In this document: positions 11,401 through 19,371 of the stretch, piece after piece
Numbering within the stretch: the first letter of the stretch is position 1
Layout: every line of letters starts with the position of its first letter
Source: Streptomyces niveus
GTDB taxonomy: Bacteria; Actinomycetota; Actinomycetes; Streptomycetales; Streptomycetaceae
DNA: 64,000 bases
Direction of reading: 5' to 3'
Assembly (NCBI RefSeq): GCF_002009175.1
Contig: NZ_CP018047.1
Span: 6,997,001-7,061,000, forward strand
Made by a program: the position numbers and the translations under genes
Notes under the pieces: model-generated
The model's database searches: none
What the model was told of the DNA's origin: nothing
Seen by the model: only the letters and a program-made list of their open reading frames with translations

Positions 11401-12857
11401 AGCTCGTGCAGCAGTCCCGGCCCGGTGTGCTCGGCGCCGGTCGCGTTCCACGCGGCGAGCCGCTCCTGGTCCGGGCCGGAGAGCAGCGAGAAGTCCGCCA
11501 GCGGGCGGTCCGGTTCGGCGACCGCGGACTTCAGGAGCAGCAGCAGCCGGTCCAGCAGCCGCTCGGCCGTGTCGCGGTCGAACAGCGCCGTGTTGAACTG
11601 CGCGCGCAGCGACAGCTCCCCGTCGCGGCGGACCGCGAACAGGTCGAGGTCGTGCGGGGTCCAGGTGACCGGCAGGTTCACCGGACTGGCGACGGCGCCC
11701 GGCAGCTCGCGGCTGCTCCACTCCTCCTCGAAGCCGAACAGGGCCTGGAACAGCGGGGTGTGGCTGAGGTCACGGGCGGGCTGCGCCGCCTCCACGATCT
11801 GCTCGAACGGCAGCCGGCCGTGCGCCAGCGCCTCGTCCAGGGACGAATCCGTCCGCCGCAGCAGCCCGGTCAGTGTCTCGCCGGCCTCCAGGTCGAAGCG
11901 CACCGGCAGGGTGTTCTCCAGCGGGCCGACCAGATCGCCGGCGCCGTCCTGCCAGGACGGCGGTACGGGTACGCCGACCGCGAACCCCTGCTGCTGGGCG
12001 TGCCGGGAGAGCACCGCCGTGTATCCGGCGAGCAGCAGGCGGGAGAGCCGGTGGCCGGTGCCGGACGTGAACGCGTCCAGCTCGGCGCGCAGTTCGGTCG
12101 GTACCGGCACCGTCACCACATCGGCGTCGATGGTCTTCACCGGCGGCCGCGGCCGGTCGGTGGGCAGTTCCAGGGTGCTCAGGCCCGACGTACGGGCGCG
12201 CCAGTACTCGATGTCCTTCTCGGCGTCGTCACCGGCCAGCCAGGCGCGCTGGGCGGCGGCGAGAGCCTGCGGCTCGGCCGCGAGCGCGCTGACCTCCGCG
12301 CTCCCGCCGAGCAGGTTCGCGTACCCGGCCAGGACCTCGTCGGTGAGCAGTCGCACCGAGCGCCGGTCGGCGACCAGCTGATGGACCGTCAGAAGCAGTA
12401 CGTGGTCGTCCTCGCCGAGCCTCAGCAGGCTCGCCCGCACCAGCGGACCCTGCGCCAGATCGAACCGGCGGCGGGTCTCGGAGGCCGCGATCCGGGCCAG
12501 TTCGGCGTCGAGCCGGTCCGGGTCCACCTGGACGACCGGCAGCCGCAGTGACGCCACCGGCCTGACGGTGGCCAGCGGGTGGCCGTCCACCGTACGGAAG
12601 GTGGTACGCAGCACCTCGTGGCGCTGCACACTCGCCGACAGTGCCTGCTGGAGCACGGCCGGGTCTGTCCGGCCGGTCAGCCGGACGGCGACACTGGTCT
12701 GCCAGGGCCGCTTCTCGTCCAGCTGGATCAGCAGCCACAGACGGCGCTGTTCCAGGGTGAGGTTGCTGGTGACGTTGGCGGATGCGTCCAGGAGACCCGC
12801 CAGGAGCGCGCGCTTCTCGTCGGACGTCAGGGAACTGATCTCTTGCTGCCCGCTCAT
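8406..12857 (-). CDS. NRPS C-A-T-R with thioester reductase (SfmC-like, candidate Pictet-Spengler module)
   Basis: 1483 aa, matching SfmC of saframycin in size and order. The C domain (about 30-450) has HQLVADRR at residues 159-166, so the usual catalytic second His of HHxxxDG is Gln and the Gly is Arg. The A domain (about 470-960) has YTSGSTGRPKG near 635 and YGPTEATVW; specificity residues read as D-A-G-D-V-A-E-V-W. The carrier serine is in GGNSLL near 1020. The reductase (about 1090-1483) has TGATGYLG for NAD(P)H binding and GYPRSKW carrying the Tyr/Lys pair. Family knowledge: SfmC reduces peptidyl thioesters to aldehydes and its C domain performs Pictet-Spengler cyclisation. Inference: this protein releases the chain reductively and builds the THIQ ring. 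MbtH lies immediately upstream. Confidence 0.9.
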   Translation of the reverse strand: MSGQQEISSLTSDEKRALLAGLLDASANVTSNLTLEQRRLWLLIQLDEKRPWQTSVAVRLTGRTDPAVLQQALSASVQRHEVLRTTFRTVDGHPLATVRPVASLRLPVVQVDPDRLDAELARIAASETRRRFDLAQGPLVRASLLRLGEDDHVLLLTVHQLVADRRSVRLLTDEVLAGYANLLGGSAEVSALAAEPQALAAAQRAWLAGDDAEKDIEYWRARTSGLSTLELPTDRPRPPVKTIDADVVTVPVPTELRAELDAFTSGTGHRLSRLLLAGYTAVLSRHAQQQGFAVGVPVPPSWQDGAGDLVGPLENTLPVRFDLEAGETLTGLLRRTDSSLDEALAHGRLPFEQIVEAAQPARDLSHTPLFQALFGFEEEWSSRELPGAVASPVNLPVTWTPHDLDLFAVRRDGELSLRAQFNTALFDRDTAERLLDRLLLLLKSAVAEPDRPLADFSLLSGPDQERLAAWNATGAEHTGPGLLHELVEEAAAAHPDTLALTSSAAELTYASLDLRAEALAARLAGLGAGPETLVGVLADRSVHTMVALLGVLKSGGAYVPLDPSYPADRIASIAQDAGISLVVGGQGALDALAGKTPGLEGVVVPTADPEGPVTRPSVAVGPDSLAYVIYTSGSTGRPKGVAVEHRQIVHSTLARSVLEAPGLPERYLVLAPFTFDASGGGLYWTLRRGGTVVVPDEREVLDPRLLGALIRAKEVTHVDGVPSQYAVLLDAEPEAFPSVRTTVLAGEVLPPGLVEAHHRRSPKVALFNEYGPTEATVWASVHAVTAQDAAAGRVPIGHPIPNTRLHLLDKRLSPVPPGVPGELYIGGGGVVRGYVSRPGMTAGSFLPDPFSEEPGARLYRTGDLARYRQDGSVEFLGRADTQIKIRGFRIELTEIENVLRRHPLVAETAVIAREDQPGVQRLVAYVVPVVGRVLTKEALIKHVLAAVPDYMVPGAFVTLERIPLTPNGKVDTASLPAPDLGIEDFVEPGTQLEAEIAETFCSLLGVPAVSAVADFFELGGNSLLVARLTAQLARTHDVTLPVEQIFRVPTVAGVAAAIEEDRRQRDNVDSEVLYAQQLEELHEEVRLPEEITPGDLPHSEWFNPRHALVTGATGYLGAFLVVELIKSTEALVHCLVRAESEDAAWERMEQTLRTYHAWDESYRSRMRMVIGDLAKPRLGLGPEEFAACASRIDVIYHSGAVVNFTYPYEAARPANVEGTKEVLRLATTETLKSVHFISSVDVFMGSGAERPFTEEDLDSGPIRIPTGYPRSKWLAEKIMYIARDRGIPLTVQRPWMITGHAETGASHHTDYLYVYLRGFLDLGVLPLYNDVINAVPVDFTAQAVVYTSLREENFGKNFNITNPAPTTMQQCYQWLRSFGYNLDVIDEEDARQRALNVDEDHILFPMTPLLRVATMRHAALDPELQKQINPMDECRVLTEALEGSGISCPPVAEEWAHSCFRFLVDGGYLPDPETFVVPQANVN

Positions 12858-12890
12858 TCGGTGGACTCCCGTCCTAGCTGTCGGATGCGA

Positions 12891-13091
12891 TCAGGCGGAG
12901 CGTTCGCGGACCGAACGAGGACGCATGTCGGTCCACACCCGCTCGATGTGCTTGAGGCATTCCTGCTTCGTGCCGGCCGGACCGTTCGCGGCCCAGCCCG
13001 CGGGCACCGCCCGGTCGGCGAACCAGATCGAGTACTGGTCCTGCTCGTTGGTGACGACCTGGAAGACGGTGTCGGCGTCGTCGATACCCAT
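12891..13091 (-). CDS. MbtH-like protein
   Basis: 66 aa, typical MbtH length. The family signature is clear: the N-terminal FQVVTNEQDQYSIW and the WxxxGPAGTKQECLKHIERVWTD-type second half with conserved tryptophans. MbtH proteins bind NRPS adenylation domains and raise their solubility and activity. It lies between the C-A*-T and C-A-T-R NRPS genes, 33 nt before the latter, so it probably serves the C-A-T-R and the orphan A protein. Start ATG at 13091 has a GAGGA-type site upstream. Confidence 0.95.
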   Translation of the reverse strand: MGIDDADTVFQVVTNEQDQYSIWFADRAVPAGWAANGPAGTKQECLKHIERVWTDMRPRSVRERSA

Positions 13092-13138
13092 GAGGGCTCC
13101 TCGTGGTGTGTCGTGTGGTCGGTTCGGACGTCCCGCGG

Positions 13139-16100
13139 TCAGTTCAGATGGCGCAGGAGCTGGTCGATCTCGTCGTCGGACATCCCGGCGAGCTGGGCGA
13201 GCAGCGCCTCGTCGGCGGTGGGCCTGCGGTCGCGGGCCCGTTCGAGTTCCTCGATGGCCTCCGCCAGGCCGGCCGGGGTCGGCAGCCGGAAGAAGTCGCG
13301 CACCGGAACCTGGAGGCCGAACTCGGCCCGGACGCGGCTGAGCAGTTTCGCGGCGAGCAGGGAGTGTCCGCCGAGCCCGAAGAAGTCGGAGTGCACCCCG
13401 ACCACCGACAGCCCCAGGACGTTCTGGAAGATCGCCAGCACCCGGCGCTCCACCCCGTTGCGGGGCGCCACCTCCGCCACCGCTTCGCGCGGCGCCTGCT
13501 CCGGCGGCGCCGGCAGCGCCCCCCGGTCCGGCTCGCCATCGGGACCCAGGGGCAGTTCGTCCAGTACCCCGAAGACCGCGGGGACGCGGTAGCCGGGCAG
13601 CGCGGAGCGGGCCCGGCCGCGGATGTCGGCGGCGAACTTCTCCCGCTCCTGTTCGGAGCCGGCCGCGACGGTGCCGTCCGGCACCAGCCAGGCGATCAGA
13701 CGGCCCCCGCCGGCGTCGGTGGTCACCGCTGCCTTCCTCACCCCCGGGAAACCGGCCAGCACCCGCTCGACGGCCGCCGCCGGTACGGCGCGGTCGCCGA
13801 CGAACAGCCGGCCCTCACCGGGCCCGACCGCCTCCAGGGCCCCGTCCCGGGCCCGCCGGCACCGCAGCCCCACCGGGACGGCGGCGCCCGTCTCGTCGGC
13901 GACGTACAACTCGCCGACCAGACCGCCGGACACCGGCGCGCCCCGTACGTCCAGCAGGCTCCGCACCACCCCGGGCGGCGGCGGTCCCAGCCGGCGCGCC
14001 CGCCCCTCGTCCAGCGGGGCCAGTGCGACCGGCACCGCCATCGGCTGCGGGCCGGGACGGCCGAGGAACACCGTGCCGCCGGTCCGCGTCAGCATCTCCA
14101 CCAGGTCGGGGGCGACCACCTCGCCCACACAGACCAGCCGGGCCCCGGGCGGCGGCTCCCAGCCCTCGGTCAGCACCCGCCGCCAGGTCGGCGGATCGGC
14201 GAGTACGTACGCGGCGGGCGGCCCGGCCGGTGCCACCTGAGCCCCCGACAGCATCAGACTGCGGGCGTGGGCCAGCGGCATCAACAGGTCCACCAGGGAC
14301 GGCGGGGCGCCGCCGTCGAGCAGGAGCACATCGTCCTCGGCGGACACCGACAGGCGGTCGGCGACACCGGCGAGCGCGGCGGCCAGCGCCCCGTGCGACA
14401 GCGTCGCCCCGGCCCCGTCCGAGCCCCCGTCACCGGACCACCAGGCAGGCGCGTCGGGCCCCGGCGCGCCGCCGTCCGCCACCGGGTCGAAGCGCGGCCC
14501 GGTGGTGATCAGCCAGCCGCCCGGCTCCTCCTCGGCCCGCCGGACGAACGCGCCCGCCCGGTCGTGCCGCTGTCCGTACGCCGGCACCGCGCCGACCTCG
14601 AAAGCCGCGAGCAGCACCGCGATCAGCGCAGCGGACGGGACCGGGGGAGTGGTCACCCGCATCCCGGGTCCGGCTATCCCCTCCGCCCGCAGCCGGCCGG
14701 CCAGATCAGCCGACCACTCGCGCAACTCGCCCAGCGTCAGTACGGCGTCGGCCGATGACAGCACCATGTCGTCCGCGCCGCGCCGCGCCAGCAGCTCCGG
14801 AACCGTGACCGCGGCCGTGGTCGGCCCGGCGGCCGCGCTGGTCTCCGCCTCCGCGTCCTTCGTGGCGGTGTCCGCGTTCTGGTCCGCCGCCAGGGGCAGC
14901 GCCCCCACCGGGACCGCCGGGTCCCGCAGCGCGTCCGCGAGCACCAGCCGGTGCAGCTCCACGATCCGTGCCGCCGTCGCCTCGTCGTACAGGCCCCGGT
15001 CGTAGTCCAGCTGGAGCCGCAGTCCGTCCCCGTCCGGCAGCACCGTCAGCCACAGGTCGAACTTGGCGGCCGTACCGGTCAGTTCCACCGGCGCCATGGT
15101 CAGGCCGGGCAGCCGCACCTCCGCCGCGGGCGTGTTCGGCATCGAGAACATCACGTCGAACAGCGGATTGCGGTCCAGCGCCCGGGTCTGCCGGATCTCC
15201 TGCACGAGCCGGTCGAACGGCATCCGGTCGTGCGAGAACGCGCCCAGACAGACATCGCGCACCACACCGGCCGCCGACTCGAACCCACCGCGCAGCGGCA
15301 ACCGGGCCCGCAGCACCAGGGTGTTCGCGAAGAACCCGACCAGCCGCTCCGAGTCCGGATGGTGGCGACCCGCCACCGGCGTGCCCACCACCACGTCCTC
15401 CTGGCCCGTCACGCGCGCCAGCGTCGCCATGAAACCGGTGAGCAGCACCATGAACAGCGTCCCGCCGGACCGCTTGGCCAGCTCCTCCAGCGCGGCCGTC
15501 GTCGGACCGTCCAGACGCTCCTCCACCCGGCCGCCGTCCCCGCCGCGCCCCTGGTCCCGGGGACGGTCCACCGGGAGCTCCAGCGGCGTCGTACCGGCCA
15601 GCGACTCCTGCCAGTGGGCGACCATCCGGTCCATCCGCTCACCGGCCAACTGCTCGTCCAGCCAGCCGACATAGTCGGCGTACTGCACCGGCAGCTCGCC
15701 GAAACCGGTCCGGCCGCGCTCCCGCAACCCCCGGTAGGCGTCGGCGAGATCGCCGTAGAACACGTCCATCGACCAGCTGTCGCACACCAGATGATGGATC
15801 GTCACGATCATGGTGTGCCGGCGCGGTGCCTCACGCACCAGCACCAGCCGCAGCAGCGGCGGCGCGTCCAGCGCGAACGGCAGCGCCGCCTGCTCCCGGG
15901 CCAGCCGCTGCACCTGGGCCTCGGCCGCCTCCGCCGGCAGCGCCGAGCAGTCGACCACCGGCAGCGACACCAGCGCCTCCGGCAGCACCAACTGGTGCGG
16001 ATCACCGTCGACCAGGCCGACTCCGGTGCGCAGGCTCTCGTGCCGCGCCACCACCGCGTTGACCGCCTGCTGGAGCAGTACGAGGTCCAGATCGCCGGTC

Positions 16101-16264
16101 AGCCGCACCGCGCTCACCACGTTGTACGCGGCATTGCTCGGCGGGTTCAGCTGGCAGACGAACCAGAGGCTGCGCTGCGCCGGCGCGGCTGGCAGCACGA
16201 AGTAGTCGCTGTAGTCGCGGGCCTCCCCGCTGCCGACACCACCCGCGTACGAGGAACTGCTCAC
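13139..16264 (-). CDS. NRPS C-A*-T with a degenerate, probably inactive A domain
   Basis: 1041 aa. The GTG start at 16264 overlaps the TEII stop by 4 nt. The C domain (about 20-450) keeps HHLVCDSW near residue 156, with Ser for the usual Gly. Residues about 475-925 align in order with an A domain but have lost its working parts. The P-loop site reads WWSGDGGSDGAG, there is no YGPTE (LGRPGPQP), the A7 TGD is gone (CRRARDG), and the A10 lysine is replaced (LGPDGEPDR). The carrier domain is intact with GGHSLL near residue 963. No TE is present. Inference: its carrier must be charged in trans, and the orphan A protein at 4665-7241 is the obvious partner. It probably acts between the three-module NRPS and the C-A-T-R protein. 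Confidence 0.88.
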   Translation of the reverse strand: MSSSSYAGGVGSGEARDYSDYFVLPAAPAQRSLWFVCQLNPPSNAAYNVVSAVRLTGDLDLVLLQQAVNAVVARHESLRTGVGLVDGDPHQLVLPEALVSLPVVDCSALPAEAAEAQVQRLAREQAALPFALDAPPLLRLVLVREAPRRHTMIVTIHHLVCDSWSMDVFYGDLADAYRGLRERGRTGFGELPVQYADYVGWLDEQLAGERMDRMVAHWQESLAGTTPLELPVDRPRDQGRGGDGGRVEERLDGPTTAALEELAKRSGGTLFMVLLTGFMATLARVTGQEDVVVGTPVAGRHHPDSERLVGFFANTLVLRARLPLRGGFESAAGVVRDVCLGAFSHDRMPFDRLVQEIRQTRALDRNPLFDVMFSMPNTPAAEVRLPGLTMAPVELTGTAAKFDLWLTVLPDGDGLRLQLDYDRGLYDEATAARIVELHRLVLADALRDPAVPVGALPLAADQNADTATKDAEAETSAAAGPTTAAVTVPELLARRGADDMVLSSADAVLTLGELREWSADLAGRLRAEGIAGPGMRVTTPPVPSAALIAVLLAAFEVGAVPAYGQRHDRAGAFVRRAEEEPGGWLITTGPRFDPVADGGAPGPDAPAWWSGDGGSDGAGATLSHGALAAALAGVADRLSVSAEDDVLLLDGGAPPSLVDLLMPLAHARSLMLSGAQVAPAGPPAAYVLADPPTWRRVLTEGWEPPPGARLVCVGEVVAPDLVEMLTRTGGTVFLGRPGPQPMAVPVALAPLDEGRARRLGPPPPGVVRSLLDVRGAPVSGGLVGELYVADETGAAVPVGLRCRRARDGALEAVGPGEGRLFVGDRAVPAAAVERVLAGFPGVRKAAVTTDAGGGRLIAWLVPDGTVAAGSEQEREKFAADIRGRARSALPGYRVPAVFGVLDELPLGPDGEPDRGALPAPPEQAPREAVAEVAPRNGVERRVLAIFQNVLGLSVVGVHSDFFGLGGHSLLAAKLLSRVRAEFGLQVPVRDFFRLPTPAGLAEAIEELERARDRRPTADEALLAQLAGMSDDEIDQLLRHLN

Positions 16265-17034
16265 TGGGTCCCCGCCTCCCTCGCGGCTGATGCACCGAGT
16301 GCCGACTCGATGAAGGTCACGACGCTCCTCTCGTGGTCCTGCACGAAGAAATGACCTCCGTCGAAGTCGTGCACCGAACAGTCCGCCGATGTCTGCCGGG
16401 CCCAGCCCGCGTCCCCGGGCCGCACCAGCGGATCCCGCGTACCGCGCAGCACCCGCACCGGCACCGGCACCGGCGGCCCCGGCACATACCCGTAGGTCTC
16501 CGCCAAGGTCAGATCGGCCCGGATGGTCGGCAGCATCAGCGCCACCAACTCCTCGTACTGCGAAAGCTCTTGGGGCTCCATGCCCTCCCAGGCGCGCAAC
16601 CGGTCCAGCAGCTCCGCGTCCGGCAGGTGGTGCACCTGCTCCTGGTCCGCGTACTGCGGGGCGTCCCGGCCCGACACGAACAGCGCGACGGGCAGCGGCA
16701 GTTCCAGCTCCACGAAGCGCCGCAGCACCTCGAAGGCGACCAGCGCTCCCATGCTGTGCCCGTAGAACGCGTACGGCCGGCGGGTCAGCGGCTTCAGCGC
16801 CGGCGCCAGCGCGTCGAGGAGCGCGGTCATCTCCTGGAACGGCGGCTCCCCGAGCCGCACTTCCCGGCCCGGCAGCTGCACCGCGGTGACCTTCAGCGCC
16901 GAGGTGTGGCGGTGCCAGCTCCGGAACTCAGCGGAACTGCCCCCGGCATGCGGAAAGCACACCACCTCGCTGACCGGATCGGTCACTTCACCGAAAGATC
17001 TGAACCAACGGGAACTCAGTCGGGTCGGGCGCAC
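16261..17034 (-). CDS. Type II thioesterase (NRPS editing)
   Basis: Alpha/beta-hydrolase of the external thioesterase family. Seen: VVCFPHAGGSS, the nucleophile elbow YGHSMGA, a late DPLVRP segment for the acid residue, and HDFDGGHFF for the catalytic His. Such enzymes free carriers that hold a wrong or stalled acyl group. I place the start at the GTG at 17034, because GGAGGT lies 5 nt before it; an in-frame ATG at 17046 sits upstream of that site, and the open frame reaches 17094. It is the first gene of the minus-strand arm and overlaps the next gene by 4 nt. None of the NRPS proteins carries a cis TE domain, so this is the only hydrolytic thioesterase seen in the cluster. Confidence 0.92.
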   Translation of the reverse strand: MRPTRLSSRWFRSFGEVTDPVSEVVCFPHAGGSSAEFRSWHRHTSALKVTAVQLPGREVRLGEPPFQEMTALLDALAPALKPLTRRPYAFYGHSMGALVAFEVLRRFVELELPLPVALFVSGRDAPQYADQEQVHHLPDAELLDRLRAWEGMEPQELSQYEELVALMLPTIRADLTLAETYGYVPGPPVPVPVRVLRGTRDPLVRPGDAGWARQTSADCSVHDFDGGHFFVQDHERSVVTFIESALGASAAREAGTQ

Positions 17035-17348
17035 ATCTACCTCCATCGCCGGACGGCGAACGTAGAACGCGAGAATGTGCTGGAACGGCACCACCGGATC
17101 AGATTCACCGACCGGATCGCAGTGCGGAATCCTATCCCTACCAGTTTCATCCGAGGGCGCTCAATGACCTCGTACCGGCCTGAGAGGCGAGCGATAAGGA
17201 ACTGAGAGCCGAGTGAGAGGCAGCACGCTTTTAATTGCATCGGCGCCGACGTGTGTCCCCTTCACGCCGTGCCGCCAACGAGCCCCGCACTCCCTGATAC
17301 GTCGATCCGACACCGGGCCGCCCGCGGCCGAGGGAATGGAGTCCGCCG
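17035..17348. promoter_or_regulatory. Divergent promoter region between the two biosynthetic arms
   Basis: About 310 nt separate the TEII gene (minus) from the FAAL-ACP gene (plus). The middle part (about 17090-17250) is lower in GC than the coding flanks, as expected for promoters. Both long arms must be transcribed outward from here, which makes it the prime target for the SARP activator. A GGAG 7 nt before 17349 serves the FAAL start. I could not fix -10/-35 boxes by eye. Confidence 0.5.
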
Positions 17349-19328
17349 ATGCCGAGCCCCGCCCGCCCCACACTCGTGCACACCCTCGTCGGGCACGCCG
17401 CCAACCGCGGCGAGCAGACGGCCTACGAGTACCTGCACGACGACGGGCGAGTGGACAGCCTCACGTACGGGGAACTCCTGACCCGAGCCACCAGGACGGC
17501 GGCGCGACTGCGCGCCGACGGCGGACAGAACGGCCCCGCGCTGCTGCTCTACCCGCCCGGCCTGGACTTCGTCGTCGCCGTCTGGGCCTGCTTGCTCGCC
17601 GGCGTACCCGCAGTTCCGGCCTATCCGCCGATCTTCGGCTCCACCGACCGCATCACGGCCCGCTTCACCCGGATCCTCGAGGACTCCCGGGCCACCACCC
17701 TGCTGGCCGACCCGCTGGTGCTCGGACTGTTCACCTCGGGCCTGCGCTCCGAGGACCTGCCGCGGGTCCTCACATTCGAGGAGAACGGCGAGGACACCAC
17801 CGGCCCGGCGAGGGTGGGGAGCCCCGATCCGGACGTCCTCGCCGAACTGCTGCGCACCGCCGCGGCCCCCGAGGACACCGCTCTCATCCAGTACACCTCG
17901 GGCAGCACCGGGCAGCCCAAAGGCGTTGTCCTTGAACACCGGAATCTTCTCGCCAACATCAAGGCGATAACCGAGGTGTTCCAGCTCGACGAAACCGCGC
18001 GAGTCGTATCCTGGCTGCCGCCCTATCACGACATGGGGCTCATCGGATTCATACTCACGCCCGTCCACGGCGCATTTCCGGTCCGATTGATGTCACCCGT
18101 GCATTTCCTCAAGAGTCCGCTCTCCTGGCTGCGGCAGATCAGCGAACTCGGCATCACCCACACCGGCGGTCCGAATTTCGCCTACGACCTCTGCGACCGG
18201 CGCGCCGCCACCGGCGACCTCACCGGACTCGACCTGAGCACCTGGCGGCTCGCGTTCAACGGCGCGGAACCGATCCGCCCAGCGACGCTCCACCGGTTCA
18301 CCGAGCGCTTCGCCGCCCACGGCTTCCGCCCCGAGGCGTTCCTGCCCTGCTACGGACTGGCCGAGGCCACCCTCATCGTCACCGGACGCCACTGGACCGC
18401 CGACGACAGCGTCGACGAGGACGGCCGTGTCGACTGCGGACCCGTCATCGACGGACACACCCTCGCCCTCGTCGACCCCGACACCAACACACCCGTCCCG
18501 GAAGGCGCCGAGGGCGAGATCTGGATCAGCGGCCCCAGCATCAGCGGCGGCTACTGGAACAGCACCGGCACCCCCGACAGCGAACTCTTCGGCCTCCTCG
18601 ACGGCACCCGCCACCTGCGCACCGGCGACCTCGGCCGGCTGCGCGCCGGACACCTCACCGTCACGGGCCGACGCAAGGACGTCCTCATCCAGAACGGGGT
18701 CAACCACCACGCCCACGACCTCTGTTCGGCCGCCGCCGAGGACAACCCCGCCGTACGGCCCACCGCCGCCGCCTTCAGCGGACCCGACGAAGAGGTCGTC
18801 ATCGCCGTGGAGGTCGCCGGCAAGGACCACGACCCGGCGGCCGTCGCCGCCGACATCAGGACCCGCGTCCTCACCGCCACCGGAGTCCGCGTACACACCG
18901 TGGTCCTCTGCCCGCCCCGCACCATCCCCCGCACCACCAGCGGGAAGATCCAGCACTCCCTGGCCCGCACCCGCCACCTCGCGGGTGAACTCGGCGGCAC
19001 CGCCGTCACCGCCACACCGGCCACCGCCACCGCCGAGGAAGCCGAACTCATCACCGTCTTCCTCTCCTCCATCTTCGCCGCCGTCTGCCAGGTCCCCTCC
19101 TGCGGACCCGACGAGACCCTCAGCGCCATGGGCGGGGACTCCCTGCGCGCCGCCGAGATCGCCGCGGTGGTCGAGAACGCCCTCACCCTCCCCGTACGCG
19201 TCGAGGACGTGCTCCGCGCCCAGTCGCCCCGCGAACTGACCGCACGCCTGGCCCAGCGCTGGGCCGACAACGGGGTACCCCCCGCCGACGCACTGGAAAA
19301 GGTCAAAACCCTGATGTCCCACGAGTGA
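17349..19328 (+). CDS. Fatty-acyl-AMP ligase fused to acyl carrier protein (FAAL-ACP)
   Basis: 659 aa. Residues about 5-560 form a FAAL-type adenylating enzyme: YTSGSTGQPKG near 182, SWLPPYHDMGLIG, GGPNFAYDLC, CYGLAEATL and TSGKIQ near the end. The fingerprint is FAAL rather than amino-acid A domain. Residues about 565-640 form a carrier with the attachment serine in MGGDSLRAA near 597. It activates a fatty acid as acyl-AMP and loads it on its own ACP. Family knowledge: THIQ pathways (SfmA, Nap and Qcn NRPSs) start with such a unit, so the chain grows on a lipid leader that is removed later. It is the first gene of the plus arm, 43 nt before the three-module NRPS, whose first C domain would take the acyl chain. 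Confidence 0.93.
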   Translation: MPSPARPTLVHTLVGHAANRGEQTAYEYLHDDGRVDSLTYGELLTRATRTAARLRADGGQNGPALLLYPPGLDFVVAVWACLLAGVPAVPAYPPIFGSTDRITARFTRILEDSRATTLLADPLVLGLFTSGLRSEDLPRVLTFEENGEDTTGPARVGSPDPDVLAELLRTAAAPEDTALIQYTSGSTGQPKGVVLEHRNLLANIKAITEVFQLDETARVVSWLPPYHDMGLIGFILTPVHGAFPVRLMSPVHFLKSPLSWLRQISELGITHTGGPNFAYDLCDRRAATGDLTGLDLSTWRLAFNGAEPIRPATLHRFTERFAAHGFRPEAFLPCYGLAEATLIVTGRHWTADDSVDEDGRVDCGPVIDGHTLALVDPDTNTPVPEGAEGEIWISGPSISGGYWNSTGTPDSELFGLLDGTRHLRTGDLGRLRAGHLTVTGRRKDVLIQNGVNHHAHDLCSAAAEDNPAVRPTAAAFSGPDEEVVIAVEVAGKDHDPAAVAADIRTRVLTATGVRVHTVVLCPPRTIPRTTSGKIQHSLARTRHLAGELGGTAVTATPATATAEEAELITVFLSSIFAAVCQVPSCGPDETLSAMGGDSLRAAEIAAVVENALTLPVRVEDVLRAQSPRELTARLAQRWADNGVPPADALEKVKTLMSHE

Positions 19329-19371
19329 GGCCGCAACCCACACCCGGCAACCAAGCGGAGGACCACGTCCG

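Noticed and set aside
10032..12551. 839-codon plus-strand frame opposite the C-A-T-R NRPS
   Set aside because: Shadow of the C and A domains; no recognisable protein features.
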